A DNA stretch of 64,000 nt, from contig NW_026251810.1 in the NCBI RefSeq assembly GCF_025024155.1, positions 1-64,000 on the forward strand. Direction: 5' to 3'. Numbering within the stretch: position 1 is the stretch's first letter; every line of letters starts with the position of its first letter. The notes below the pieces were generated by a model. The model had not been told where the DNA came from. It searched no databases and worked only from the letters and a program-made list of their open reading frames with translations. Source of the stretch: Gamsiella multidivaricata. Its lineage: Eukaryota > Mortierellomycota > Mortierellomycetes > Mortierellales > Mortierellaceae. The position numbers and the translations under genes were made by a program. Positions 35,695-48,276 of this stretch are shown piece by piece.

Positions 35695-35723
35695 GGGTGT
35701 TTATTAGTCACTAATAAACACCC
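35695..35723. repeat. Perfect 29-bp palindrome
   Basis: Arms GGGTGTTTATTAGT and ACTAATAAACACCC are exact reverse complements separated by one C. It is non-coding and about 650 bp downstream of the Ssr4-like gene. Confidence 0.9.
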
Positions 35724-35756
35724 AGACTCAGCGCTTCCGATGAGCAATTCAGAACA

Positions 35757-35930
35757 CCTCCTACTTACTGAGTGAAGGTGCCAGAGACGCCTTTACTTAC
35801 TCACTCACTTAATACCTGACTTTTCAAAACTTATAAAAGGTGTAGTTAAGGAGCTTAAGCACAGGTTTCGAGTAAGTGAAAGTGGAGGTCCTCACTTGCT
35901 CAAGTAAGTAAGTAAAGTAGGACTTGACAT
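35757..35930. repeat. Imperfect inverted repeat rich in CTTACT / AGTAAG
   Basis: The left side carries CTACTTACTGAGTGAAGG and TTACTTACTCACTCACTT; the right side carries AGTAAGTGAAAG and CAAGTAAGTAAGTAAAGTAG. The arms pair only imperfectly. It could be a decayed foldback element. No target duplication was identified. Confidence 0.45.
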
Positions 35931-38150
35931 ATGGAAAAATTCACTTGTCGGAGGCTGTGTAATAGCATAGGGTCATTTTTGATAAGGAGAGGCGGGGACG
36001 CAAATAAACAATGAGGGCATTTTTTATTGGACACCATGAGCGTGTTGGACCTTAAAGTGATCGACCTACATACCCCAAAACTTTCAAATGCTTCTCAGAG
36101 TTTGGAACGCCAGGACCTTTTTGAGAAAAGAGCTTTCGCATTTCTTCCGTTCTCTGCCTGATAGGAATGTCATAGCCAGACAGTCAACAAACATAGACAC
36201 TCTCTACAAGACCTCTTGCCTGCGGTCAGGCCTCCCAGTTTCCCAGTTTTGGACTGACTCAACAGATATTTCCAAAGCGCTGGACGATAGCACTCTCGAA
36301 GGAATGAAACACGCACTCCTCCTCATAGAAACGCATTACTCTCTGAAGCTTAGTATATTCAACTTTCAAAAAAGACACGGACGCTGTGTCTTGCAATGCT
36401 CTGTAATCTCTATGCTTCGACATCAAAGTTAATGAGCAATGCTTTCGCTTAAAAGTTAGGCTGTAAGTCAGACTACGAACGAACCTTATTCAAATTTAGC
36501 ATACGCGTTTGTCCCTACAGCGCGCGCTGAAATTTTTGCTGTGCTGGCATGCTACATAATTGTGTATGTGATTGAAGGAATATATGATAGTTAAGTTAAA
36601 TGTCATGCCCTTATCCATAAATTCACGGTATAACTTTACGCATTGTGTTGATTTCCTGCATGCCCGCATGTTAGTGGGTGGTTTTCAGAGGCTGGCACAA
36701 AATCTATGGTTAAATTTTTATCGTGGAGATATTTGAGTAGTGCCTCAACTATCGATATTGCTTGGCCTCTGACACTTTTGCATCCTCATTACCCCTCGTT
36801 CTAAATGCCAGGGTATAAGACGAAATGAGCTTCGTTGCCCTCTTTCCATACACACGCACCGCTCCTAGTTTTTGGTTTTTTTATGGCAGCGGTTTTGTCT
36901 TAGCGAAATATATATACTTGTGGACAGCGGTGCAATGTCGAGCAGAAGAACATCACTTCATACGATCTCATTTTGCGTTTTGAGCAAGGGAATATGGACG
37001 TTGAGACTTTAAAAATCTGAAGGTATAGATAACTTGAAGAATGCTATGCCTTGCACATGAAGACTGTGCTTCATCTTTTTGTTTTTAACCAGATGGTTTT
37101 TCCTGTTTTTGCTTCTATGTATGAGATCCTGTGCTTTCAGAACTTCTGACATGGACACATGCGACGATTCATGATTATCTGATAGATATGGACTAAAACA
37201 ATATAAGGTGAATTAAACTTAACATCCGTGCTCTCGAATGTGAATACCTCCTGAGCCAGAGATTTTCATACTGAACATCGTGTTTTCCTTCAAAGCTTGG
37301 GTGCCAATCATGATCTAAGTCCTTCTAGCCAGATTCTATTAAAATCGGAATAGGTAGTCCTGACAGGCAATCAAGATTGTTTGCTCATGATAATCTACAG
37401 GCCGGTGCTACAAAATACCCGAGCTCTAATGGGTGATTAAGGATAGCCACTTTGCTGTTACAGAGCATGCACACAAAAAGCAAATGGGCAAATAGGACAG
37501 CGAACATGTGTCCTCTAAAATCAAATTATGGATAGGTCGTTTGTGATAATAGTATTAATAGCGGCCCCTTAAAGAAAAATCCTACTATGTATTTCGCCTG
37601 CTAACCATCAGTACCGCGATATTCAAAAGATAAGGTTAACTTGGGAAACGCCATATCTAAGGTGCTATAGCGGAGTTGTCTTCCTGTTTAACTTCTGTAC
37701 TTTGTGCATCAAGAATCGCTAGTGGGGAACTGCTCTCTTAAGAGCGAGTCTATGATACATCCGAGGCTAAGGACATGCCGCTTACCTACTCAGCCATATA
37801 ATGTGCGCAAATCAGTCAAACGTCTGCGAATATCTGGAACATCGCTGGGGTTGACCAATCACGAAGCGCTTGGATGAGCACTATCAGATGCAACCGCCAA
37901 TGATCAAGCCTCAAAAGTCATTCAGTAGCGCAAGAGCCCCCTCTACCTTTTTTGGATCTAAGTCATTGCTATGCGCTCTGGTCCAACTAGTTTGTCGAAC
38001 GCCTCTTTAGCTAAAAAAAAGTCCCTGGTTATCCATCATCGGTACCTGTCTCTTTCAGTCCCATGTAGATATGTAAACATCATCGTGCTCATTATATTCA
38101 AATAGAGAGTCATCTCTTAGTTCCACATCGCTATCATTGGAGCATCAGAC

Positions 38151-39771
38151 CTAGCTGAACTGTGCCATGGCTTGCTTGAACCCTTTGATCCTGTTGCATT
38201 GCTCCTTCACGTTGTCTGCTTTTGGCGTATTCCATTGCTGGGCCAGGACAAAGTCCCGCGAGTACCGCAAGCAGGCCTCCTCCTGGAAGTTCTGGTACAG
38301 CTTGCGGTTGTACTTGCGCTCCTGTTTCCTGGTCTCTTCCTTGTATGGGTGCGACTGGTGGATCAAAAAGTCGTGAGGGAGCACGTAGTAGTCGATCCCG
38401 GAAATGTAAATCTCAAACAGGCAGGCCTAGAAATGGAATCGGCAAAAAATCAAGAAGGGATTTGGTCCGCCCCCCTGTTAGAGATACATTCCAGAGAGTG
38501 TATCGTAAACATGACAAGCACCAGATGGAGTGAAACTTACGGCCTTGTTGGCCCCATAGCCCACGAATCGCTCGTCGCACCACGGCGTCCCTTCCTTCTT
38601 CAGGATCACATAAGGCTCGTACGAGTGCTGGTACGTCGTGACCTTGTACGCTGACTCGGTCTTGTACCAGCGCTCATAGTCCGTCGCATTGTGTCCCCTG
38701 GCGAAGAAATCGTGGAAGATCGCCAGCTTGTTGTCCCGTACCAGCTGGATCGCCGCTGCTTTATCCTTGGGGAAGGTCCTCGAGTCGACACCATCTTCTT
38801 GTTTTCTATATTCGAAAGCGGGCAAAAGAACCGCGTTCCCTTCTCTCATAAGCCGGCGTGCTTCCGGGTCAAGCGACAGGTGGTGCTGCAGGTTTGTGCA
38901 GATGTGAAAATCGACTATCAGGAGTAACGGACAAAAAATGGGATGGGAGGTTTCAATCAACACACGCTCGGGTAAGCAGAATCCACATGGGGGGTGCAAG
39001 GTCGCATGCAGTAGACTTGGTCTCCTTACCATCAAGCATCATAAAGTAATTGGTCCGAGCAAAGAACCTGGCCACATTGCGCCACATGTTGAACTGCCGA
39101 TCAAACTTGTCGACAATGACATGCACATCCACAAACTCCTTCATAGACGGGTTCGAACTGTACATGTCATGCAGCCTCGACAGGTTCTCGTCCCGGTTCT
39201 CGTCGTCGTTGATGTGAATGCTGACAGAGATGGGTCCCTGGTAGTTGGTGACGAGTTTGCTGAAGACTGGATATCGGTCGTAGGTGATCAGGGTCGTGAT
39301 GGTGACCGCCTCCAGATCGAATCTCCGCTCTGCTTTGAAGTAGTAAGGCAGCACTTTGGAGGGCTGCATCGTGTTGGCGAATATCTTGTGGATCACTGCG
39401 TCCTCCTCAATCTCATGGCGGGGGCTGTCTTCCGGCGCTACAATGCAGTACAAGGACGATGCTGGTCAATAACAGCCAATACAGCAGCCAGTACAATGGT
39501 CGACACAACAAATAACATGACTAGTCCTGCAGATCAATAGTTCGCGCCAGTTACTTTTCCAGCTCATCTTCTGCTTTGAGTAGACGGTGCTTTCCACGTC
39601 AAAGACTGCCTGGCCTGGCTCATCCCATGTTCCTGGAGTGACGTTGTAGATGGGCTCCGAGTCCTGGTATCGGCCGAATTGGGTATGTAGCGTGAAGATG
39701 ACGGACCCTGCGAGGTATGCCAGCACACCGTATCGCAGCAGCTTGACTGCAGGCTGAGGTATTGGTCCCAT
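38151..39771 (-). CDS. GT49-family glycosyltransferase (LARGE/B4GAT1-like), short paralogue
   Basis: Predicted type II Golgi membrane glycosyltransferase of about 424 residues. Minus-strand exons are 39771-39555, 39437-39030, 38914-38541 and 38426-38151, in phase. A signal anchor sits near the N-terminus (LLRYGVLAYLAGSVIFTL). The catalytic part shows ITTLITYDRYPVF, QGPISVSIHI, the metal-binding D-x-D in MMLDVDF (rebuilt across an intron), VLLPAFEY, YEPYVI, CDERFVGYGANKA and LPHDFLIHQSH. These match family 49, which in animals transfers glucuronic acid or xylose-glucuronate units; the fungal acceptor is not known to me. A close paralogue with the same intron positions lies 4.5 kb away. Divergent from the dihydrouridine synthase gene. 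Confidence 0.88.
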
Positions 39772-40182
39772 TTGGCTGTATTGTGTCCTTTTCCTGTCCA
39801 AGAAGGGCGATAGATGATGAGGACGATGAAGAAGTGGAGAAGGATGAGGAGGGAGGAAGATGGAGAAGAAGGCGATGAGGAAGAATTAGACCCAGATGCG
39901 ACCCAGATGCGACCCAGATGCGAGTGCGGTAGTGGCTGTATCCCGAAAATAGGACAGTGGGCGCTGAGATGAGAGCGTAGTTGTGCCTGCTTGAGGGAGG
40001 TATCCCTGACTCTTTGGCTTTGCCCAATTGACCCCAATTGACTATTCCACTCCTGCCCAATCAAATCGCACTGCATGCATTTTAAGCTGTGTAGTCACGG
40101 TTTGTTTATCTTTTCTGATCACTTATTACTATGAAACAGGGACCAAAAACGGTACTGCACTTCTCTCATCCTCTCCATCCCT
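39772..40182. promoter_or_regulatory. Divergent promoter between the GT49 and dihydrouridine synthase genes
   Basis: A 411-bp region between two start codons on opposite strands. It contains three copies of a 10-bp direct repeat (AGATGCGACC, 39893-39923). No TATA box is evident on either side. Confidence 0.5.
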
Positions 40183-42201
40183 GTGATGCGTCTTGTCTCT
40201 CTGTTGTCAAGCAGAGCACTCACAGCAACCCCATCCTCTTTATTTCCCCTCAACTTCTCTTCCTCCTTTGCTTCTTGCTCCTCCTTTACGAGATCACTCT
40301 CGTCCTCGAGCCTCTCCAGGATCTCCGTCCTCCCTTCCTTCTTTACACCCTCCTACCCATACTCTCCATCTCCTCCGCCGTACTCCTTTCTCACTTCCCC
40401 TCACTTTCTTGCTGCCCCGCCTCTTACTCCCTATCGCAAAAAGAGCCTTGCCAAATTCCCACATCTCCACGATTACCTCGACCCCATGACTAGCCAAGCC
40501 AAAGAAGAAGCCGAACAGCGCTATAGCGCCGCGGCAGCCAAGGCTACGGCTGAGCATGCTTTCCCGTCCAAACTCACTGGCTGGGAGTTCTACAGGTCGA
40601 TCGGATCACCAAAGTACATTGTCGCACCCATGGTCGACCAGTCTGAGCTAGCCTGGAGGATCCTCAGTCGACGGTACAATGCGGACCTGTGCTACACTCC
40701 CATGTTCAACGCCAAGCTGTTTGCCAAGGATCCAAAGTACAGGGACGAGCATTGGGCAGGACTGAAGGACGGGCTAGGTGGCGGAGGACCGAACGACCGA
40801 CCGCTGATTGTGCAGGTAGGATGGAAAGTCAGGAGAGAACAAATTGACATTGTGGATGAAAACGAGTCATGTCAGCTAGTTTATGCAAGGATATCTCACT
40901 GACACTTCGCTCATCTTGGGTCCTGTTAGTTTTGTGCAAACGACCCAGAATATTTGCTGCAGGCTGCGCTCATGGTTGCGCCGTACTGCGACGCCGTCGA
41001 TATCAACCTCGGATGCCCCCAGCACATTGCCCGGCGAGGGCACTACGGCTCTTTTCTTATGGAAGACTGGCCCTTGATCTCGTCTCTCATCTCTACACTG
41101 CACAAACACCTTCCCATCCCCGTCACTGCCAAGATCCGGGTCTTCCCCGAGGTCGAAAAAACAATCGAATACGCGAAAATGGTTGTTGAGTCTGGCGCGC
41201 AGCTCTTGGTCGTTCATGGCCGACTCCGGGAGATGAAGGGCCACTTGACAGGCCTGGCGGACTGGGACAAGATCCGTGCGGTGCAGGAAGCAGTTGGACA
41301 GCTGGTCCCCGTTGTTGCGAATGGCAATATGCTCTACCACGACGATCTAGCGAGGTGTTTAGAAAAGACAGGATGTGTCGGCGTCATGTCTGCTGAGGGC
41401 AATCTCTACAACCCCGCGATCTTTACGCCGCAACACCCAGAGTCTTGGCATCTGGCCGAGGAATACCTGACGATCTGCGACGAACTCGATACGAAGGTCG
41501 CATATACCCGCGGACACCTGTTCAAGATCTTCAGACCCAGCTTGGTGGTACACACGGATCTGAGGGCGGAGCTAGGCCTTGCGAGCTCGAGAGAGGAGAT
41601 GTGGGCGGTCGCACGCAAGCTGAAGGAGAGACTGATCCAGGACGCAGACGCCTCGCGAATGAGTGGGGAGAACTTTGACGGACGCGTGGATGGGCAAGGG
41701 TTCCCGATCTTGCCGCACTGGCTTGCACAGCCGTATTTCCGACAGCCCATGCCGGAGCAGACAAAGAAGGAGGGTGAGAATGACGCTCCGGCCAAGCGGG
41801 GCGCGGACGACTCTGTACAGGTAAATGCCAACGGCACAACATCTGTAACAGGAGATGAGGACGCGGGCAAGGCAAAGAAGAAAGCCAAGAAGACCAAGGT
41901 CATCCCCAACCTCTGTCAAAGCGCCGGATGCAGAAACACGTACTCGGCGGCGTGTGTGCATCAGAGATGCAAGGGCTGTTGCCGTAGTCATCAGCAAGAC
42001 ATCAATGTGTTCGACTGTGCAACACACCAGATCCGGTCCTTGCAGCACCAGCAGAATGTGACAACATCGGATTCGCAGCAGATTATTGAAGCTATTGTTT
42101 TGGGGGCACATGTTAAGAACTCGAACCCAGTAGAGGCTGTCTCTGGAGCCATCGCATCCGATACAAGCGCCGACAAGGCAGAGCAGAGTATTGCTGCCTA
42201 G
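40183..42201 (+). CDS. DUS1: tRNA-dihydrouridine(16/17) synthase, Dus1 type
   Basis: Flavin enzyme that reduces uridine to dihydrouridine in the tRNA D-loop. Exons are 40183-40815 and 40930-42201, giving about 634 residues. Core motifs: YIVAPMVDQSELAWRILSRR, VDINLGCPQHIARRGHYGSF, TAKIRVFPEVEKT, VVHGRLREMKGHLTG and DWDKIRAVQEAV, which fit eukaryotic Dus1. The C-terminus has a cysteine cluster of roughly CQSAGCRN...CVHQRCKGCCRSH, as in Dus1 relatives with a zinc-binding tail. The first 100 residues are Ser/Pro/Arg-rich and may be a mitochondrial presequence. An alternative start is Met102 (40486), which leaves the whole catalytic domain intact. Confidence 0.93.
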
Positions 42202-42286
42202 ATTTCTTTTGTTCGCTTAGAAACCATCATGAAATAGAAAAACGAACGTGTACATCAGAGCAATTTAGCACTTTGCAGCGCATATT

Positions 42287-42660
42287 TTATTTTGCAAACA
42301 AGATGGCCAGGCCCTGGATGCCCAACAGATAGAACCCGCTCGTGGGCATGGCTGTAACGCCACTGACAGTAATTCCCATGAGCCAAACACCCAGCTCTGG
42401 GGGCAACTTCCTCTCAGATTGCTAAGGAGGACCAAATTTACGCCAGCCATGAAGAACCAGAACGAATGACGACGACTGATGGAGGTACCAAGCTAGTTGA
42501 TGTATCCGCCTTTGAGGGCATCCACGAAGGGCTGACGAACCGCAGGGATTAGGAAACTTACAATGTTGTGTCCGACGCCGGTCCAGACCAGGAAGCGAGC
42601 GGGCCAACGTGAGGAACGGTAGGGTACTGCCGAAGGGCGGCGGCTCGACTCGGAGGAAGA
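42287..42660 (-). pseudogene. Remnant of a small four-helix membrane protein gene (DUF6463-like)
   Basis: Minus-strand pieces read SRWPARFLVWTGVGHN, then RRHSFWFFMAGVN, then LPPELGVWLMGITVSG and MPTSGFYLLGIQGLAILFAK before a stop at 42287. The order and the GHN and MP-SGF-L motifs resemble small multi-helix membrane proteins of the DUF6463 kind. A TAG at 42495-42493 interrupts the second segment, and the third segment is in another frame. No intron of sensible size repairs both faults, so it is called a pseudogene. The family name is from memory and moderately sure. Confidence 0.5.
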
Positions 42661-43225
42661 TGAGGACGAAGACGGGAAAGATGGTGAAGATGGATGTGTG
42701 TTGCCGAGTGAATTGTTCTGGGACGTGCGCCTTGAGTACCTTAAAAAAAAAAAAAAAGGGGGGCGATCGATGCCCGGCAAGGAAGGCGAACTTTTCTCTA
42801 TTTACGGTGAAAAATAAAGAAAATGGCTCCACAGACAAACATGCCGCTTCTGCTTCCTCGTTTAGGCCATTGCCGAACAGAAGAACAATGTCATTTCTGT
42901 GTAAATGCATGTCTAGCGCAGTCGGTCGTACTTGTATTTACATCATTGAGCCATGCGTCTTTGATTCCAAAGAACGGTTCAATTGCCGCTAGAAAATAAT
43001 ATGTCTCGCCTCTTGAAGAACAATTCCCTCTACGCTTGATTGCATCTCTCGTATTCTCATTCCTCGCAAACCCTTTTCTTCATTCTTTGATTTTCCCCTC
43101 CCTTCCTTCCTCCCTTATTAACATGCTGTCCAAAAAACTCATCTTACATTAGGTTTTGAGAACAGCCTTTACGAGGTCGTCGAAAAGCCAAAGGAGAAAG
43201 TGAGGAAGTAGACAGGATCGCTTTT

Positions 43226-43444
43226 CTAGTACCAAAATCCCTCGGCAATTGAGCAGTATGAATACATCATGGTGCTGTCGACACCCAGCGTTGTTGCGGA
43301 GGCTAAGTAGGCGAGGATGTTTCTGCGACACCATTCTCGATTCTCCCGGGAGGCATTAATGTTCATTTGGCTAGAGTGTTCCACGCTATGGCCGTCATGG
43401 ATGGCGAGGATGAAGAGTACGTGCGCCCTTTCAAGCAGTAGCAT
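43226..43444 (-). other. Short coding-like fragment, unrecognised
   Basis: An open minus-strand frame of about 72 codons whose last 60 residues read like the end of a real protein (REWCRRNILAYLASATTLG, then a stop). No start, upstream exon or family was found. It may be another gene remnant in the same region as the membrane-protein pseudogene. Confidence 0.25.
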
Positions 43445-44272
43445 CTCGCTCCCCGCACTCTTCCAGTATTAGCCCGTACTGCATTCAGTCGTATCAACAA
43501 ACTAGTAAAATTCTCTGCCGTTATAGTATATCACATAGGCCTGGCCTAATCAGCTCTCTAATGGTAGCTATGTTGCAACAGTACTCGACCGCCACGTATC
43601 CACTGTGCCATATAGTAGTCGTTCAACGTACTTTAATTTAGGCATGAATCATGAACTTAGGTATGATTGCAGCTATCAGAAAGATGCAGAGATGAGCCGG
43701 ATTTTATGTCATCAAAGAGAGCTGAATATTGTTGGTTTATGGTCTTTATTTCTTCTTCCATAGTGTTCTACTGATTTTATAGCAATAGTGTCCGATCGGT
43801 AAGTAGTAAGTAGATCTTGATCTGTTGCTGAATCTAGTGCACTAAGTGTAGTGGCGCAAAAAACCTTATTTGGTATGTAAAGAGGCTGTGCCTTTTCCTT
43901 GCTATCGCCTTCGTTGCTGTAATACTGAATAACTTTTTTTTTTTTACTATGCTGTAACTCATTAGCATGATGAATACGCTCCTTCAAGAAAATTACAGCG
44001 AAATGATAGAGTATAAAGAAGCGCTTCAGTTGCTTCTCACATTTCCGCCGCACGTCGTTGTCGTGGAGTCTAAAAAAAATCAGCATTAGCACTGCCTGGT
44101 ACTACAATGAAACCGTCTTCCAAGATCGTCAATAAACTACACAGCCAAACATTTTCGATCGCAGCAATGCTTGCAGACCGAGATGAACCATTTATTATTG
44201 TATTGCTCACCTCGAGAAGGTCTTTCCCAACACGCAAAAGTACACTTCATTGCTGTTCTTGAACCAAATGCC
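43445..44272. other. Intergenic region downstream of the long GT49 gene
   Basis: About 830 bp, AT-rich, with a T run near 43935. No gene is visible. Confidence 0.6.
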
Positions 44273-47200
44273 TCAAAGGCTGACCCCGAGCATCCGGAAC
44301 TTTTCCTCCAGCTTTCCAGCTGCCTCTTCAAATGCCTTCATTCGCTCCTCCGCTCCAGGAGAAGAAACTGAACGATCCAAAGAACCACGGTTCTCTCCCT
44401 TCCATTGCTGATGCTGCTTTCCATCGCCATATTCATCTCTCTGATCCTGATCATTAGCATCCTCGCCCATAGATCGTTCTCCGCTGTTTCCACCACCACC
44501 CTTCCGCCCCTCCCCCTCAAACGCCAACTGCCTATCTCGATCATGTCCGTCCGCCCTAACCGGCAAGATAACCCCCTGTCGGAACTGCTCTAGCCTTTCG
44601 CCCGTCAAATCCTTGCTACCACTTCCTACATTTTTCTCCTCGACTACCCTCTCCGTTTCCTTCTCTTCATCACCAACAGCCACGTCAATATCAATTCCCT
44701 CAATCGGCATCTCATCATCCGGATCCACCTCCGGCAAAGGTGGCACATAAAACGTCCGCGGCTGTATCCCGCCCCAAACACGCCCCTTCGGTTGACTCAT
44801 AAACGGATTTTGATGCTCCTCATCATCCACCACTTGCTCTCCAAGCGCCACATTCTTCCCCCACCCATACCTTCCTTCACTTGGACTCTCATATCGATCA
44901 CCCTCGCCCTCGACCTCGCCCTCGCGGCCGTCCTCTCCCAATCCAGCCGAGACTCTAAGGACTCCCTTCCTCGACCTCCTCGGATCTCTATCCGCAACAA
45001 ACACCGGCTCCTGAAGCAAGCTCCCCGGATGTCGAGCCTCATACTCTTCCGCCATCTCATCTCCAGATTTCAAAAAGTCCTCAAACTCCTTACATTGATG
45101 TCTCAAGTTATCCGCCTTGGACGTGTACCACTCCCCTGTCACAATCATCCGCTGCAGGGTCGAGAAACAGACCTCCTGCTGGAATTGTACAAACAGCTGT
45201 TTGTTCAGTATACGTCCGTTCCTCCGGTTCGTCGTCGGGTATTCGTGGTACTGGTGGATCAAGAAATCCTGAGGCATCACCCAGAAATCAATCCCAGAGA
45301 TATACATCTCAAACAGGCAGGCCTACACAGGAAGTAGAAGAGGAAAAAGAGTTTGGCCAGCTGTGTGTGTTAGCAAGAAAACAACCAGGGTTCATTATAT
45401 TACCATAGCATGGTCACCATCGAACCATCGATTCATTGTCGAAGCACCGACTTACAGCTTTGTTAGCCCCATATCCAACAAACCGTTCATCGCACCAGGG
45501 TGTGCTCTCGCGCTTCAGAACAATATAAGGCTCATATTTCGGCTCAAACTTCGTCACCTTATACGGCCGCTCGCCTCCCGCTTCTTTCTCCAGGTACTCG
45601 CCCCGTTCCTCTTCCGTCATCCGCCCGACTCCATCCTCCACAAAGGCGCCCTCATCCCTCGCCTCCAGATTCTCCTCCTCCTCCTCTTGACGATACTCTT
45701 CCTCAAACCCAGCTCGGCCCTTCGGCACCGAAGCCCATCGTCGGTCCTCAATGTCCGCTGCTGCACGCTTGCTCATCTCGATCCACCGTGGGGTGTCGGT
45801 CGCCGCATGACCTGGCGGGAAGGAGTCATGGAACACCCGGATGTGCTGCTTTTCAAGCAACGGAATCAGATCTGCTTTCGTATCCGGAAAGTACTTGGAG
45901 TCCTTAGGATCGTGCTTCAGCGCATACTCGAATGCTGGAATGACGAGTGCTGCGCCAGATAAAAGCAGTTCCTGGATACGTGGATCATGGTGCAAGCGGT
46001 TCTTGAGTCCCGAGGGTATATGAAAGTCCACTATGTACGATTTCAAAAACACGACAGTTAAAAACGGTGAGATATCGGATTCAAACGTAATAACAAAGTC
46101 CAGAAAGTCAGTATAGTCATATGCATTACCGTCCAACATCATGAAATAGTCTGTCCGGGCAAACATCCTCGCAACATTCCGCCACATATTCAGCTGCAAA
46201 TCGACCCTGTCCACAATCACATGCAGATCCACGTATCTCCTCAGAATCGAATGCCCCCGAAAGAACTCGTTCAACTCATGGAACTTCGCATCCTGGTCCT
46301 CGCCCTTTCGGATATGTGTCGCCACCGAGATCGGACCCCGATACTGTTTGACGAGCTTCAGGAATACACCGTACCGATCTGGGGTAATGAGCGTCGTAAT
46401 CGTCACCATCGACGGGTCTAGCCTGGTTAGCGGATGCTCAGGGTTTGATCCGCCTCCACCTCTGGGGCTGTTTTGTTTCTGTGATCCATGTAATCCATCA
46501 TCATCGTCCTCGTGTAGGTTGTCATCATCATTCTCGTCCCTGAAAGAGGCCCTGAAATAGAAGGGGATCACCTGAGTCGGGTACATGGCTCCGCTGAACG
46601 CCTTCGATAGCATATAGTCCTCGCTCACTCGCGCAATTGCTTTTGCTATCAAAGATGCGCAGGTTTGTAGATAGTACGAAACGTGAATAAAAAATGAATA
46701 CTTTCAAGGATATCGCTCAAAACAAGTGTTGTCTTGTTTTGAATCTGCCACAGATAAAGCTGCAGCAGCAGCACTTACAATTATCGATATCATATGTATC
46801 GAGCGCCCATTGGTGTATACTGTAATTCTGGGCCTCAACATCGAATGCCGACACAACTCTCTTCTGCCTGCCATTCTGTCCCAGAATCCGGCGAACCCTG
46901 AGCTGCTGCTCCGTGTACTCAAAACTCTTCCTCAGTCTGTCCCTGCTATTCGACTCCCGGAACATCAGATGAAAAGTCGTAAAGCAGACGGATCCGATCA
47001 AGAACAGCACCACCACAAGACGAATGCATGGATGCAGTCTCCGATTCTGTCTTAGACAAAAGAGCCGTGCGCGAAGAACCCTCTTAGGATCCGTGAACAA
47101 CAACGGGTAGTGCGAACCGCTGCCGTTATGTTGACCACGATGGCCCAGTCTAACAAGACGATCCTTTTTCTGGCCCTGGAGTTCCTCATCTCGATAGCCG

Positions 47201-48276
47201 TGGTCGTAGCCGGATCCGTTCATGTAGGCAAGAGAATCACGAGTATCCTTGTTATGTATCCACTGCGTATCTTGTACGCCATCGTCGACTCCTCGAGCAA
47301 TCTTTTTCTGCAAGCCCTCGTTCGATTTTAGACCGTCCATATCACTGCGGCTGTTGATGCTATTGGGTATATTCAGCGTCGGGGAGGACATGGCGGGTAT
47401 GATAGACGACTGGACTGAGTTCCCGTCTGCGTTGGATATATATCCATCCTTGGATCTAAACGACATCGCCGACCTTGAATACACTCTTTCTCCTTGGTAT
47501 GACGCCAATGTTTGCGAGTTCATAAAAGTAGCCGAAGTCGGTGTCCGCGGAAAATTCGACTGTTCTGTTGCTGCAGGAGACGAAGCTGCGGACGCCTGTC
47601 CAAAGCTCCGCCAAGTTGACCCATCATTCTGGTGCCGGTGCTGCTGGTGCTTCTGATCGGACGCAAAACCGATTCCCCATCCTGAAGTCAACCGGCTCAT
47701 GCTACCAGCTCCGGCCTTAGGGTGTGCGGCACCACTGCCTGCAATCGCAGGGATATACCGAGGTCCTGCTGGTGAGAGTGGGGACGTGACCGTCAAGTCT
47801 GCGTTCCAGAGCTGTGCTTCAATGGGTTGCTGTTGTTTTTGTTGCTGTTGCGAACTGGCAGTGTCGATAGTACCGCCAGAAGAAGAAAACATGTTGGATA
47901 GGTTCAGTGCCATGCTGGGGCTCTTTGTCTTGGTTGCAGTCGGGGTGTTCAGTGAGGAGGATGAGGTTGAAGAGGGAGAGGCTGGGGGCGGGACCGGGGT
48001 AGTTGCTGCTGTTGAAGTTGATGTTGGCGACGGGCGGTTGTCTCGTCTGGCCAGCTTCTGTGGGTCCCATGGTTTCCAAGGCTGGTGCGGTTGTACGTGT
48101 CGACGCTCGATACTGCTGCTGTCCTCGCTTGTTCTGGCCGAAGGCTGGTTGTTGCTGAGGGATGATGGTTCGAATGCGTCCTGGGGTACAGAGATTGTGA
48201 TGGCATTGTCGTCGTCGTTCTGGTCGTTGTCATCCTGGTTTTTCTTCTTGTCTTTTTGAGAGCGCTTCTTGAACAT
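44273..48276 (-). CDS. GT49-family glycosyltransferase, long paralogue with disordered extensions
   Basis: About 1,212 residues. Minus-strand exons are 48276-46779, 46645-46130, 46030-45456 and 45322-44273, all in phase. A basic, Ser/Gln/Asn-rich cytosolic N-terminus of about 420 residues comes before a signal anchor (LHPCIRLVVVLFLIGSVCFT), then the catalytic domain: ITTLITPDRYGVF, QYRGPISVATHI, D-x-D in MMLDVDF (rebuilt by splicing), LVIPAFEY, YEPYIVLK, CDERFVGYGANKA and MPQDFLIHQYH. A Glu-rich insertion lies within the catalytic domain. An acidic, disordered C-terminal tail of about 250 residues has no counterpart in the short paralogue. The three introns fall at the same places and phases as in that paralogue. 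The frame is open upstream to 48369, so an earlier start is possible; ATG 48276 was chosen because MFKKRSQKDKKK is a typical basic start. Confidence 0.88.

Larger units (their letters stand above)
35113..38150. other. Long intergenic region, no gene recognised
   Basis: About 3 kb. It holds a perfect palindrome (35695-35723) and a CTTACT/AGTAAG-rich imperfect inverted repeat (35757-35930). One 114-codon open frame at 36088-36432 (plus) matches nothing I know, and codon choice gives no support for it. The part from 36.5 to 38.1 kb is AT-rich without visible coding structure. Confidence 0.55.

Noticed and set aside
39564..40076. Minus-strand frame of 170 codons upstream of the short GT49 gene
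   Set aside because: Low-complexity Ser-rich frame overlapping the promoter and first exon in a different frame; the ATG at 39771 with a signal anchor is the better start.
47699..48259. 186-codon plus-strand frame opposite the long GT49 gene
   Set aside because: Antisense shadow of the low-complexity first exon; no start context or family.
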